DNA of 32,247 nt from a virus. Positions 10,101 through 17,307 of the stretch are shown here, in pieces (position 1 is the first letter of the stretch; every line of letters starts with the position of its first letter). The DNA is taken from positions 1 through 32,247 of IMG/VR virus record IMGVR_UViG_3300031785_000028; one strand, 5' to 3'. The notes under the pieces were generated by a model. It was given only the letters and a program-made list of their open reading frames with translations. It ran no database searches and was not told the DNA's origin. The position numbers and the translations under genes were made by a program.

Positions 10101-13006
10101 TTAACGCTATAGGATTTTCCGTGATTAGATACTCTGGTAAATGTTTCTTTTTCAGCAAACTTGTCCCAAATTGCCGCAATGTTTCTGTTAAACAATGCTC
10201 TTGTTTTCGCTTCACTTATCTTTGGGTTAAGCTTCATAAATACTTTCATTTGAGAATTAAGAAACTTGTTCCATCTTTCAGTTATCTCTGGGAACTTTTG
10301 TTTCTGTTCTTCTACATAAGCTTTAGAGTCAAACTTATTTGGGTCAGCCTTTTGCATAGATGTGTCAAAGTTTGAGTCTATGTACTTATCTATTGTGCTT
10401 GTCAGCTTTGTTTCGCCATAAATGCTCTTAATAAAACCTCGTAGCTCTGAAATAGTCGCAACCTCTCCAAGCTCAAATTGTGCGTCAAGGATTATTCTTT
10501 CTAACTGAGAGTCTTGCCACTCTGAGAAGTGTTGGAACGCATGAACTCGTAAGTGTTCTGGAACAGTTTCTGTAATTAAGGTGTTTACAATCTCTTGGTC
10601 AAGAAGGTGTGCTGGCACTTGACCCCTTGGAGCATTTCGAGAAGCAATTCTCAAAAAGTTATTAAAAGCTTCTTTTCCTTGAGAAGAATCAATAATGCTC
10701 CTAAGAACAGAAACACGCCCAGCCCTTGCTTCAAGGGTGTTGCCCTTGGGCATGTCAGCTAAAACTTCATTCGCTTTTGCTTTGTCGTAACCTAATTGAA
10801 GCAGTAGTTCTGTTACGTTACCCTTAGTCGCCTTGAAGTTGCTTAGTTCATTATTTAGCTGTTCATCTACTGATAAAAATCTTTCTTTGAAATCTTGAAG
10901 CTCTGCCGCAACCTCTAAAACAAACTCATCTTCTGCTGTAAAACCCTCATCATCTACATTCTTTTTTATATCTGATAATGTTTCTGCGTCACCAGCATCT
11001 TTAGACACTGGTTGCTCTGCCTCAATTTGTTGCTTAAGTTCTTTGAACCTAACTCTTGCTTCTTTTTGCTCTACGTTAAGTGCTTCAATTTGCTCATCTA
11101 AAGACTTTATTATCTCAGGATTTGTTTCTGCATCTCTTTTCTTTCTTAGTGCGGCTCTTTGTTTTTCAATGCCATCTTTGTTTCTTGAAAGTTTTTTCTT
11201 AAGGACTTCAAATTCTGCCGCCCTTGCCACTCTTTCTGATTCTAATTTTTCTAATTCTGCGGCTTCTGTGCCTTCTACTCTAGCGTCTCCCTGGCTAACA
11301 ACTTGTTCGTCGTCAGGAAGCCCACTTCTGTCAGGAGCCGCTCCATCAGCAACTGTGCCTTCGTCTGTCATGGTGAAACCTTCACCTTGCACTGCACCTT
11401 GCTGTTCTGTTGTAAATCCTTCACCACTAACAGTTCTAGTGTTCTGGTTTTCCAGAAGACCCATTATGTTTCGGTCATCTGTTAAGTTTAGAACTTCGTC
11501 GTCAACTATCTTTTCTACTTTATCGTCCATATGCTCAAGCAAGAGAGGGTCTTGCTTCTGAGTTTGGTTACGCATGAACGTCGTAAACTCAGAATGAGTT
11601 CTGTCGCCTCTTTCTATCGCATCATCAATCTTTGAAATCCTAGCGTCAGGTGTTCCAGAGCCAGCTTCTTCAGGACTCATCTTAGCTAAGAGTTCTTCCC
11701 TTGCTTTTACAAGTGCTGGTCTGCGAGTCTTACGCCACTCTTTTAACCATTTAAGTTTTTGTATAGATTTTTTTGCACGTTGTATTTCTGGGTCTGAATC
11801 AAAATTTCTGTTCGTCGTATCTAAAACGCCGCCTTCATCTACTCTTTGACTAGAGTTTCCTTCAGGAAATCTTTGTCCGTTTAGTTCTTCTAATTTGTTA
11901 GCAATGTCTTGCTCATTGACTGCTATCAAATCATCAAACAACTGATTGTCGTTTGCATCTTCACCAAAAGGGATTTCGTTCTCTAAACTTCCAGTGCCTC
12001 CGTCAACATCTACAGATGCTTGCAACTCTGGTCTTAGCTTTTGTTGTAATGTCTTTGATTTTTGTATTGCCGCATCAATCTCACCACGACCAACGGACGA
12101 CTTAGTTAGCTCACTAGCCGCATCAACGCTAATGCCCATCTCTTCAGCAATAGCTTCTAAGTTCTCTCCCATCATGTCTTCTCTGGTGGCTTGCATGCCT
12201 CCTGGTCTGTTGCCAATAACACCGCCTTTGTCGCCGACTATTCTTGAGTCATCAAATGGTCTAAACCCTTTAACACCAAGGTTTCTAAACTTCCCAACAG
12301 CGGCTCCAGCACCAAGTCCTCCACCGATTATTCCGCCAGTTGCTGTGCCTAATCCTACTGCACCAGCAAGTCGTCCATAGCTAAATTCGTCTTGTAACCC
12401 TATTTCTATGTTTCGGTTTTGCATTCCGATATCGGCTATGCCTTCAACAACACCACCAGCTACACCTTCACCGATAGCACCAGCTTTCATACCAGCCCTC
12501 ATGCCAGTTCCCATGAAGCCTCTTGTTAGATTTCCAGATAGTTTGGCGGCTGTAACTGCGGTTCTTGCGGCGGCTCCACCAGCACCGAAACCTATAAGGT
12601 TTAGTGGGTCAAATGCTAGAGCACCAGCAATACTAAGAGCGGCTTGCCCTTTGTCGCCGACAAAGTTAGGCATAGCGTCGTAAGCTTTTTGTATTCTTGC
12701 TAGTCGTCTGGATTGTGCGTCGCTTTGAGTTTTAGCGTCGTAAACATCTTTACCTATAGAAACTGTATTAAGGTTTCTCCAGCGTCTGTCTGATAAAAAG
12801 TATTCAACAGCTTCTTGCTGACCAGAAAAGCTTTTTCCGTCACGTTCGCCATAATACGAATATATATCTTCTAAGAACTCAGGGTTGCTTAGTAGTGCTT
12901 CCGCTTCATCTTCTTGTAAGTTTTCAGTATAATCCGCCTGTTGATATTCATTAGTAACAGTAGAATTATTATAAGAACCAGAACCTGGTTTGTAATGAAC
13001 TGCCAT
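1163..13006 (-). CDS. giant multidomain polyvalent/ejection protein (3947 aa): glycine zipper, two zincin motifs, ADP-ribosyltransferase-like domain
   Basis: One uninterrupted 3947-codon frame, ATG at 13006 after CTGGAGTATCC. Visible layout: Gly/Ala-rich hydrophobic glycine-zipper-like region at about 120-240; charged coiled coil at about 578-660; zinc-metallopeptidase motif HEMGH at 1858-1862, with SPAEFFANQF (E1913) as candidate third ligand; second motif HEIGH at 2555-2559, followed by AEEWFVESW (about 2611-2619); ART-like domain with YHGT (H2753), GPGVYTT (Y2784) and EQFTMFSP (E2997), giving an H-Y-E triad; a long helical region at about 3020-3900; and a Gly/Phe-rich tail ending GFGGGGFGKGGF. 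These domains match the polyvalent-protein class described by Aravind and colleagues in phages and conjugative elements. Its place after a row of internal virion proteins matches T7/P22 gp16, so ejection with the DNA is inferred. No lytic transglycosylase motif was seen. Existence certain; domain roles inferred. Confidence 0.9.
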   Translation of the reverse strand: MAVHYKPGSGSYNNSTVTNEYQQADYTENLQEDEAEALLSNPEFLEDIYSYYGERDGKSFSGQQEAVEYFLSDRRWRNLNTVSIGKDVYDAKTQSDAQSRRLARIQKAYDAMPNFVGDKGQAALSIAGALAFDPLNLIGFGAGGAAARTAVTAAKLSGNLTRGFMGTGMRAGMKAGAIGEGVAGGVVEGIADIGMQNRNIEIGLQDEFSYGRLAGAVGLGTATGGIIGGGLGAGAAVGKFRNLGVKGFRPFDDSRIVGDKGGVIGNRPGGMQATREDMMGENLEAIAEEMGISVDAASELTKSSVGRGEIDAAIQKSKTLQQKLRPELQASVDVDGGTGSLENEIPFGEDANDNQLFDDLIAVNEQDIANKLEELNGQRFPEGNSSQRVDEGGVLDTTNRNFDSDPEIQRAKKSIQKLKWLKEWRKTRRPALVKAREELLAKMSPEEAGSGTPDARISKIDDAIERGDRTHSEFTTFMRNQTQKQDPLLLEHMDDKVEKIVDDEVLNLTDDRNIMGLLENQNTRTVSGEGFTTEQQGAVQGEGFTMTDEGTVADGAAPDRSGLPDDEQVVSQGDARVEGTEAAELEKLESERVARAAEFEVLKKKLSRNKDGIEKQRAALRKKRDAETNPEIIKSLDEQIEALNVEQKEARVRFKELKQQIEAEQPVSKDAGDAETLSDIKKNVDDEGFTAEDEFVLEVAAELQDFKERFLSVDEQLNNELSNFKATKGNVTELLLQLGYDKAKANEVLADMPKGNTLEARAGRVSVLRSIIDSSQGKEAFNNFLRIASRNAPRGQVPAHLLDQEIVNTLITETVPEHLRVHAFQHFSEWQDSQLERIILDAQFELGEVATISELRGFIKSIYGETKLTSTIDKYIDSNFDTSMQKADPNKFDSKAYVEEQKQKFPEITERWNKFLNSQMKVFMKLNPKISEAKTRALFNRNIAAIWDKFAEKETFTRVSNHGKSYSVKGLTTRTMRDISVSDADVEANPGADYMGHSINRLGNYTQGNGKPGSGRETTNKQVGRIQRIIEQLRPGQDYFGSSTFDVVKTTNDGVKRVYTGNAAARQIQMIDMLKNNQSQAMTVDAVKRKRSIDKSNRLKNQGSPKYSEHRDVELLEQVIANITSSRNRLKKYSAELDTMMERPGDKDFDRAERLAEKAANDLSSARTRAVQILRGSGKAYQTAEQLKGTNIRPLEEFDDVEMKEELKELLSPLVKSTRQEQTANVVEERKNSPLIQIDTLLAEKKAMAPKYFRLKNRLTEGEVSSELVAMQQRYDEIAKEIERLKKILTPGMKKALDDTQFKQANQELARIKLEFKKSNVGKEGTQKLNEDEVSDAIENVVGTRPDSQSAAEIEQQILNAGLDEDQMNSMLAQIKQMKVDGLIDEEGASDAVKDVVSKSDKNPVNTSTKPSGTKNNPIPIQIGERVYDIANDITYKRLKEGKAQIIIDGKVLGTVQRGESNGKFSGTITKTIGTRVHNVSVTNKKDFNISIAEMFQKELDLVLDKKGINPEGVRSQAPMEVIDWHKTQRYEGRKDTPIDSDTNDVVDNAVDEAVEYDPTLNSVPSDFDIPEDRMLTLQLVDPNLGKKFGTTRNLWNGDVQSIGDVAGKLRPDQYIIGTSQRFNADGQVQKNSTKLTRSTFRPLDSEEKFVNLQGQFVLAKDVGVVSNIENPLGKSPRARDQRPTNVKQLDAIALTPENLSPKLEQTKIASRLRSAGDLFRYIGDMEATKWKDIKTLPKYEALVQNLEGAYETLEKLAPNGIKMNNDTRVASFQTLKKLLTGKKEADVAAILTLFNKIAGSQNRSLAPTDSVMPKFEKFSQYGYRNHSLNEHTDANSVVMRGGKAEGDELPDTVEFAHEMGHWAYSNMLSPQEKVEFWGIAKKYMSQNQGVDVQQLKKRLPGFHSNELESPAEFFANQFALYALKKNPGMTQSLFENVAYKLKQLIAKMFNVKQEAVDPDLIPLFERIMPDPPTASGTVTNGRSLNNQFNELLTKINGMTKSKTSAASLSAQELHDLREMQIMIEKALTENAMLVGDSKNNQALQNVLAEVSAKIYGKYGGQPGARTHKSGAKRVGLLDSYQKGKPNYNKEKGSITLANGKEVYPFYFQNARIARGRMLRSSNRIHRLVHDSRILMDNAELQKLIDEQNLDRQSDIIDQEIAMTEQEFGVNTVEVEQTSGALASTFEAQANVLKGQDEAVPYSQELNNVLVQEANEMLVALDTGIDEFVNVFNRNMSRGVSNVKAPNIDKAGRIFGAGNAKAKAIVQRQYNADFQDAKAMVDFIEGKHNANEIGDGAQAVDPVVHKSPHSMKDRELLEKIKELGVDNAETNPLKREYMRRKKAKPEVKPWEQMSDTEKEFSNTLAKEISKLSQVESGKQMGAVVNLLRRKLANAIEEGRYDEADLVASFLSQRTNNITKPKASLVGKAIDVEIAQNKKYESANGIPGDAPPAIKEVLSKITHRDKNIEFTSRTMLYRMLNLLGRTATEHLNDHTTFMTVKDLYSLAGVKALPEAKGAFMEVAPTNGMVFNDLRKNVRKYAIGLTKGKSDPMDVMHEIGHMMSRAIHTEADRDMMLNSFRDAVTKQDPRAMDVAAKYKQLPPEVGYKESDIAEEWFVESWAQWISGKVAKGDIFNVRHGKGVINELQGKSQLAILAEKFFDYVAYVVNGLIGRKSVRQMFRQMTYHGDMFAPSRQRLAVKNSVDEFDYPLVNLAQADTYARQVVDNMTEEKKILVREFLGIGPEEDLMRYVQYHGTPAVDVFNRSKNPDVYIRPSQTGMMGPGVYTTPEARFAEVFADPDERSAVGARENIISQMEDGANKQEAINISESMERYEELLMEKDYDLYGMDDFLMEVTGGEIFREIETIKASKRAAEKAFAQVTGYRTHSGVLPVFVRTKNVLDLSTNKIYTVNTGEPNDIVNLINSAQVNNLIMPDARERLIRNLGSDEDFDGEMLYSSLIEAVDPSNETIAKEKIAKFLQDEGYEGIHAGTPGVDGDEQFTMFSPNHIKHIDAEVYDSDRRGIYYSVFGAQDTEGIAGATLQHMVLKNKTVSIDDVVKISKGLQEAGSPEMVKPIKKIIRNEPLTSEDQQAVKQSSSVFRFFKENSQRLRMMGGHWLADFIKPEKGVGLYERHDVDLADKIMPVMNILKTLPDNDTWAKRWARKNAYLIPDIGKLGTLRDAAAQPASHRRILNAIRRGESAVQKLDAREEQAARLIIATFEQERKNLINAGMPVGDTRRGADEFYVPQQWDTEGIRQNPKGAIEAFTRFFVEERRRPDFESTGNQKAPRQVAEDLVNAMMDTSGEVYGDDVIRRAVGDPFFQRLIKLDPDQYDYMTDFLVNDLEGLMTQYFDRTTRKLAIADKLGTGGHAYATYVTVAERGLEAVKDALMNSAKRRYKMRQYQSEIDIEQLVVAKASADESRIDEAMEKIAILVAEDARGNKHAIKNVLSGLYEPRDAVELQTQKRIDAMANALADFKLQKPSAEFLRVAENMVDIVNKRPLTKFSGNELSYKISRNVKAFNAVSLLGFTTLTSMGDFVLPLIRSGNMGAFLKSQFKYMTDPSYRAAAKNIGVSIENLIHDRMVQMAGEGSQKLQNSFFNFTLLTPWTNMQREIAGIHGFEAFKAEIARARRLQQNGQTNTTAYRTSIRFLERYGMTGENALTDFVADGAPQLTDIRDTDILSNKALRYALLRFTNETIFTPNPNEIPLLGQTPWGSMMFQLKSFQLMMARMARYIISEAGKGNVKPAVYMATAGVGMGYLANTTKDFAQSRGGEDNESFARRERSIVDSNPLGLGTVAEMLGVPEGSDRDIILGNYFEGLLAIGGLGLFGELLHNTAAQADNGAYGKMRVASAIFGPAVGLGEDIFDVGIAGPQSLLDPEGKNARRREAVRSIMGRIPVAGGIRGFKEEVVDLVAGEAGTGGRKSTSSGFGGNQGGFGGGGFGKGGF

Positions 13007-13071
13007 TGGATACTCCAGTTTTCCAAAAGGTTATTTTTTTATAGTATATCAATCCATTATCTTAGTCGTCC
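13007..13071 (-). promoter_or_regulatory. 65-bp leader of the giant gene with GGACGAC element
   Basis: Read on the minus strand, the gap begins with the upstream stop and TAGGGACGACTAAG (plus-strand copy at 13062-13075). An A/T-rich stretch with TATACTATAAAA and a weak ribosome binding site (GGAGT) before the ATG at 13006 follow. The same GGGACGACT core begins the gap between the scaffold and capsid genes. A phage promoter, or a bacterial -10-like box in the A/T stretch, is plausible. This is inferred from recurrence only. Confidence 0.4.
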
Positions 13072-15417
13072 CTATGGGTTGAATCTACCATCTATGTTTC
13101 TTCTCATCATCAGAATGATACTAGTCGCTCTCGAATTGGGTCTAATTCCGCCAGCAGTTCCCGATGGACCTACATTCGGTTGACCACCTAGGACGAGTAT
13201 AGCGAAGTCTGCTGGGTTATCAATTTGTTGACCATTGCTGTTGTTAGGAAGATTTCCGTTACTCTTCATGTCTGAATACATTTGATAAAGTATATCAGCT
13301 ATATGATTTTCAGCAGTGTCTTTGTCGCTTCCACCAACAATGCCAGAAGTGTAACCTCCAAAGCTTCTCATGTTAGGACTTTGCATTAAGTCCGTTCCTA
13401 CCTTTTTAGGGTCGGTTGCAATCTGAGTTAAAACTGGAGCGTTTCCAGCACTTCCTGGGTCGTACTTCTCAATCGTGCCATCAGCACCAACCCTTATTAA
13501 ATCACCTTCCAGAACAGGACTGCCATTTTTATCTGTAACAGCCACTTCAGTGTAGCCAGTAGGAGCATTATCTGATGCAATTTTCTTTTTCAAGTCTACT
13601 GTCATAAGCTTGTAGCCTTGTCTCCACAAGTTACCTCTTGGTAACACATAAGAGCCTTTAGGCAACATTGAGCCTCTTCTTTCTCCAGACCTTACTTCTG
13701 TCATTATGTCTTCTTTTGTTTTAACCATTTCTGCTTTTAAGTTAGCGACTTCTTTTTCTATTGTGCTTCCGCTGTCTGGAAACACATCAAAAGCTCCTAG
13801 GCTTTTCATGTAAACATTAACAGTTGCATCTATATAATTGTCGAACTCTGCATCTAAGTTATTGATAAAGGCATCGAACCTGGGGTCGTCTATATCTACA
13901 TTAACTGTAAATTTTATTAACTGGTCTTTAATGTAATCTTCCATAGTTTTGATATAGTCTTTTTTGTCTTCATCTATTTGAGTCATGAAATCAGTCTGAG
14001 GCTTAAAGCCCAAGCCTGACTTAGACATTTGGTCGCTCATAACAGCTTCTCTAAATTCACTTTCAGGCATCATATAATTAGATAGCACTGCCCTAATTGA
14101 ATTTTCTTCTTCTGCACTGTAGCTACCTTTTGTTTTAGAGTTTGGAAAATCTTTAATAATATTTTGAGTTAGCGTAATTGCGTCTACTGTCGGTCTAAGA
14201 ACCATTCCACTATTTATCATACTCCTAAATGCTAACTGAGCAGATGTTCCATCTTGAAACATGCTACCTCTGCCTAAGAGTTCTTGCTTATATTGCTTCA
14301 CTATTGCATCAACTTTAGTTGTTGCTTTCTTTTCTGCCTCTTCATAGTTTGCTTTATAAGAACTGTTATATCTTATGCCTATGCTTGCCATATGGCTCAA
14401 GTACTGAGAGTCAGTTGCTTCTACTTCTGGCAAGCCTTTCTCTCTTCTTAAGTCGTTATAAAGGTCTAAGGTTTCTTTTGAGTTGAAGCCTCTGCCATCT
14501 TTTCCATGTTTAAAGAACTGCTCTCCGCCTTGCCCACGAACCAAAGCGTTAAACTCTTTTTCCATTTGTGTTGTGTATTCTGTTTTAGAGTGAGATATTT
14601 TAGCTTCTAATTGAGCTTTTACAGATGCTTTTAATTTTTTATATTGTTCGTCACCCATCAACGTTTTGTTGACTTTCGCTCTAGCTAGAATGCCGTCAAC
14701 TTCAACTTCTATTTGTGCGTCACTAAAATGCCTTAAGTTCGAAGTTACAGTTGAAAAATTATCTACAAGCTTTAAAGCTTCTGTAGTGGTGTCTGAAACA
14801 AACTTAGATTGTTTTTGTTTCATAATAGAAGTTATGGCATTCTTCTTCCAAGGCTTAACGCCATTGGCATTCATTATGGCTTCTGCTTCTTCCATAGTGT
14901 GAACGTTTTGTAGAAACAAATCATGAAACTCTTGTGCCCCTTTTTGCCTTCCATCTAAGATAGCTTCTGCAAACTTACCAGAATTTCTTGCCCATATTTC
15001 TTCGCCAAGTTCTTTTGCTTCTGGAAATAAAGCCATGAACTTTTGCTTGTTGCCTATCATGTCGGTTGGGTCTAAGTTCAAGTTGTCCATCACAAATGTG
15101 TTGAACAAGTCTTGAGTCTTTTTTCTGTTTTCAGCAAACTTTGCATCTTCAGCTACTCTTGTGTTCAAAGATTGCTGATTAGTTCTCTTTGCCATCTCTG
15201 ACAACATAGAGCCTGGACCTAGGTCTTGTAAAAGAAAAGCATCTCCACCAGAAAGGCTTTGACGCATTTGCTGAAAGTCAGCAACAGAAACTTCGTCGCC
15301 GTTCTCTATACGCATCTTTCTGTAAGCTTCGAAGGCTTCTCTGTTCTCCCTTCGCTTCTTATCAATTCTATCTTCTTCTTTTCTTTTAGCATCAAGAAAA
15401 CCAGATGATATCCTCAT
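13072..15417 (-). CDS. probable internal virion (ejection) protein, 781 aa
   Basis: A 781-residue, largely helical, highly charged protein starting MRISSGFLDAKRKEEDRIDKKRRENREAF... (coiled-coil-like up to about residue 40). Long Lys/Glu-rich helices occupy about 80-500. The last 200 residues are more mixed, with a DUF-like segment containing LPKGSYVLPRGNLWRQGY (about 590-610) and GYTSGIVGGSDKDTAENH near the C-terminus. No enzyme motif is visible. It lies directly before the giant gene and after a coiled-coil virion protein, the place held by T7 gp15 (internal core protein), so an ejected core protein is the best inference. Its ATG overlaps, in an ATGA, the stop of the +1 frame of the upstream gene, which is relevant to the frameshift there. 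Product call moderate; gene certain. Confidence 0.75.
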   Translation of the reverse strand: MRISSGFLDAKRKEEDRIDKKRRENREAFEAYRKMRIENGDEVSVADFQQMRQSLSGGDAFLLQDLGPGSMLSEMAKRTNQQSLNTRVAEDAKFAENRKKTQDLFNTFVMDNLNLDPTDMIGNKQKFMALFPEAKELGEEIWARNSGKFAEAILDGRQKGAQEFHDLFLQNVHTMEEAEAIMNANGVKPWKKNAITSIMKQKQSKFVSDTTTEALKLVDNFSTVTSNLRHFSDAQIEVEVDGILARAKVNKTLMGDEQYKKLKASVKAQLEAKISHSKTEYTTQMEKEFNALVRGQGGEQFFKHGKDGRGFNSKETLDLYNDLRREKGLPEVEATDSQYLSHMASIGIRYNSSYKANYEEAEKKATTKVDAIVKQYKQELLGRGSMFQDGTSAQLAFRSMINSGMVLRPTVDAITLTQNIIKDFPNSKTKGSYSAEEENSIRAVLSNYMMPESEFREAVMSDQMSKSGLGFKPQTDFMTQIDEDKKDYIKTMEDYIKDQLIKFTVNVDIDDPRFDAFINNLDAEFDNYIDATVNVYMKSLGAFDVFPDSGSTIEKEVANLKAEMVKTKEDIMTEVRSGERRGSMLPKGSYVLPRGNLWRQGYKLMTVDLKKKIASDNAPTGYTEVAVTDKNGSPVLEGDLIRVGADGTIEKYDPGSAGNAPVLTQIATDPKKVGTDLMQSPNMRSFGGYTSGIVGGSDKDTAENHIADILYQMYSDMKSNGNLPNNSNGQQIDNPADFAILVLGGQPNVGPSGTAGGIRPNSRATSIILMMRRNIDGRFNP

Positions 15418-15509
15418 GTCTTTGCCTTTCTAGGTCTGCCTCTTTTCTTACGGACCACCAGCCCCTGTGTATCGGTTGCTGTTGCCGACGAGGAGGTTGT
15501 TCCTTTTTT
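15414..15509 (-). other. +1-frame C-terminal extension with AT-hook-like KRGRPRK tail
   Basis: From the A6 homopolymer (T6 at 15504-15509 on the plus strand), the +1 frame encodes a Thr/Ser/Ala linker and the basic end VVRKKRGRPRKAKT. It stops with TGA at 15414-15416, inside the ATGA that starts the next gene. GRPRK tails are AT-hook-like, and similar endings are common in phage structural proteins. Most genes in this window end in such stop/start overlaps, whereas the 0-frame stop does not. This supports the tail being the natural C-terminus of the gene starting at 16389. The longer open frame up to 15908 is otherwise a shadow of that gene. Confidence 0.6.
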
Positions 15510-16389
15510 GTAAGTCTGAAATTTGTTTTTTAAGGGCTTCGATTTCAGCTTGACTGCTGTTAGTCGGCTTATCTGTTTTACCGAGCATATAGCCGACATT
15601 AGGAGCGACATTTTTCGATATGTCGCCTTCAAGAGTTCCCACAGCACTTCTTGAATCTGCCGCATTAGTCCTAGCATTCCTAACAAAAGCACCTTGATTC
15701 CGTGAAGTATTTTCGAAAAGAGTTCCAGCATTGCTTGGAAGAACCCCCTTAAGGATATCTGCTGAATCTTTATACTGCCCACCAATCTCGCCAAGACGTT
15801 TTTCACGCCCTGAGTAAATTGTGTCGAGATTTGCTTGAGTTCTATTAATTGCCGCATTGTAAGCCTCCTGGTCAATTTTGCGTAGCTCCTCGGCACTTTG
15901 CTGACCAAGTTCTCTTTGCGTGTCTCTGAACCTATCTGACCTATCCATGCCTTTAGCTATTGCGTCAGCGAAACCTTGTGATGAAACTCTATCTAAAGTG
16001 TTATAATAATCATCTACCATTGTTTCCCTGATTTGTTGGTAGTTTCTGTTTATATCATCTTGAGAAGCAGTTGGTGCTTGCCCCATAGCTTGTCTTGCAT
16101 TTGCTAGAGCTTGCTCCAAAAGCTGTGCTCTACTCACAATACCTTGTCGTAAAGCTGTTTCTTCTTGGGCACGTCGTTGTGCCATATTCATTTGTTGTTG
16201 CAGTATTCTTCGTTGTGCTTCTATTTCACGACGTTCAATCTCTTCGTCTCGTTCCGCTTGTTTTCTTGCTTGGTAGTAATCAAATATTTTACCGCCAGCT
16301 TGAATGCCCATTGCGGCTCTTGATGGGTCTCCGTCCTCACCTGGGTATAACGACGATATCCCTTTTGCTACATAATCTCCAAAGCCCAT
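15448..16389 (-). CDS. coiled-coil internal virion protein (T7 gp14-like position), C-terminus probably frameshifted
   Basis: A 313-codon frame, ATG at 16387-16389 preceded by AGGAG. The N-terminus MGFGDYVAKGISSLYPG is followed by a long Glu/Arg/Gln-rich coiled coil (about 40-125: EEIERREIEAQRRILQQQ and on), helical repeats to about 220, and a short C-terminal coiled coil EIEALKKQISDLQKRN (about 281-296). The small helical character and the place just before the 781-residue protein resemble T7 gp14. The reading frame as given ends NRYTGAGGP, leaving a 30-base gap to the next gene. Removing one A from the A6 run at 15504-15509 instead gives DLQKGTTSSSATATDTQGL and then VVRKKRGRPRKAKT, ending in an ATGA overlap with the next gene. 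Either a one-base sequence error or +1 frameshifting is likely. Full-length product would be about 324 residues. Confidence 0.75.
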   Translation of the reverse strand: MGFGDYVAKGISSLYPGEDGDPSRAAMGIQAGGKIFDYYQARKQAERDEEIERREIEAQRRILQQQMNMAQRRAQEETALRQGIVSRAQLLEQALANARQAMGQAPTASQDDINRNYQQIRETMVDDYYNTLDRVSSQGFADAIAKGMDRSDRFRDTQRELGQQSAEELRKIDQEAYNAAINRTQANLDTIYSGREKRLGEIGGQYKDSADILKGVLPSNAGTLFENTSRNQGAFVRNARTNAADSRSAVGTLEGDISKNVAPNVGYMLGKTDKPTNSSQAEIEALKKQISDLQKRNNLLVGNSNRYTGAGGP

Positions 16390-16398
16390 TGATTACTC

Positions 16399-17298
16399 CT
16401 ATGAAAACTTCCTTCCAAATCCAGTCCTTTCACTTATCAAGTTACGAGACAGTGGTCCACGAGCAGTAAACACAGCCCTTGGGTCATTTGGAGAAAAGGC
16501 AATAACTTGCTGTTGACCAGCGGTTGGCAATACATAATTTACATCTGGCACTACCGCTTGCTGTGGACTTAAAGGAGGTAAATTAGGGTCAGGCTGAACA
16601 TCTGGCTGTGCCTGAGAAGCAACTACGTCAGTTTGTTCTGCACCTGGGGGAGCCATGTTTTCAACAACTGTATCTCCGCCGCCTAAAGCTCTTAGCCCAA
16701 ATCCTTGCTGTCCTACACCCACATCTCCGCCTGGAGTTGCTGTTCCGCCTTGCATATTCACTGTTGCGTCCATGCCAGTTTCCATTCCAGCACCTTGGCT
16801 TTTTAGAAATCTACCTCTTTCGCTTGGGGCAAAAGGACTTTTTACGCCTCCAACTCCAGCCATTGCTGAATCTAATTCAGCCCCAAGTGCTGAAGCCTGA
16901 ACAGAATCTGCGTCTCCCAGAAAACTTCCTGGTCCTTCCGCACCTACTCTTGTGCCTAGTCGGTACTCTGTGGCTTGGCTCTCACTCAAAAAATCTGTAA
17001 TTTGTTTTTGCTTTGGCTTGTTTTCTGGACGGACTGGTTCATCTAGTATTCCACCTTTAGGAGTGTACTTGCCTTGAGCGTTGCCACCATTCTGTTGATT
17101 ACTGCTTCCGCCGTCATCATCACCGCCTGGGTCTGACATGCCCATCTTTTCACGACCTGAAGCACTTAACGTCATTCTCTCACCCATTGCTTTTTCTTCT
17201 GGCGTGGTCAGATTGAAGTTTACCATTTGGAAATCACTCGGTTCCATTCTTGTGTTTCCATAGCTGTCTTCTGAGCTTGTGCCTGGTGAATTACCCAT
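16399..17298 (-). CDS. low-complexity virion-associated protein starting MGNSPG
   Basis: A 299-residue protein with a good ribosome binding site (AGGAGG) 6 bases before the ATG. It opens MGNSPGTSSEDSYGN, then is rich in Gly, Pro, Gln, Ser and Asp throughout, e.g. SDPGGDDDGGSSNQQNGG at about 54-71 and Pro/Gln runs near 220-260. It ends with an Arg-containing segment (FTARGPLSRNLISERTGFGRKFS). The composition suggests a largely disordered linker or assembly protein. The first six residues are identical to the start of the upstream 603-residue gene, suggesting related N-termini or a common targeting or processing signal. It sits among ejection-protein candidates, so a virion role is likely. No enzyme motif and no named family recognised. 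Confidence 0.65.
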   Translation of the reverse strand: MGNSPGTSSEDSYGNTRMEPSDFQMVNFNLTTPEEKAMGERMTLSASGREKMGMSDPGGDDDGGSSNQQNGGNAQGKYTPKGGILDEPVRPENKPKQKQITDFLSESQATEYRLGTRVGAEGPGSFLGDADSVQASALGAELDSAMAGVGGVKSPFAPSERGRFLKSQGAGMETGMDATVNMQGGTATPGGDVGVGQQGFGLRALGGGDTVVENMAPPGAEQTDVVASQAQPDVQPDPNLPPLSPQQAVVPDVNYVLPTAGQQQVIAFSPNDPRAVFTARGPLSRNLISERTGFGRKFS

Positions 17299-17307
17299 TA
17301 TTGCCTC

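Noticed and set aside
11043-12683. several Ser/Ala/Pro-rich plus-strand open frames (e.g. 172 and 144 codons)
   Set aside because: They are the antisense of charged or Gly/Ala-rich parts of the giant gene; composition is a by-product of that coding strand.
1163-13006. lytic transglycosylase domain expected by analogy with T7 gp16
   Set aside because: I saw no convincing catalytic Glu motif of the SLT type in the first 200 residues or elsewhere.
15414-15908. 164-codon open frame overlapping the coiled-coil virion gene
   Set aside because: Most of it is an antiparallel-free shadow in the +1 frame with no ribosome binding site. Only its last 30 or so codons make sense, as the C-terminus of the gene starting at 16389.
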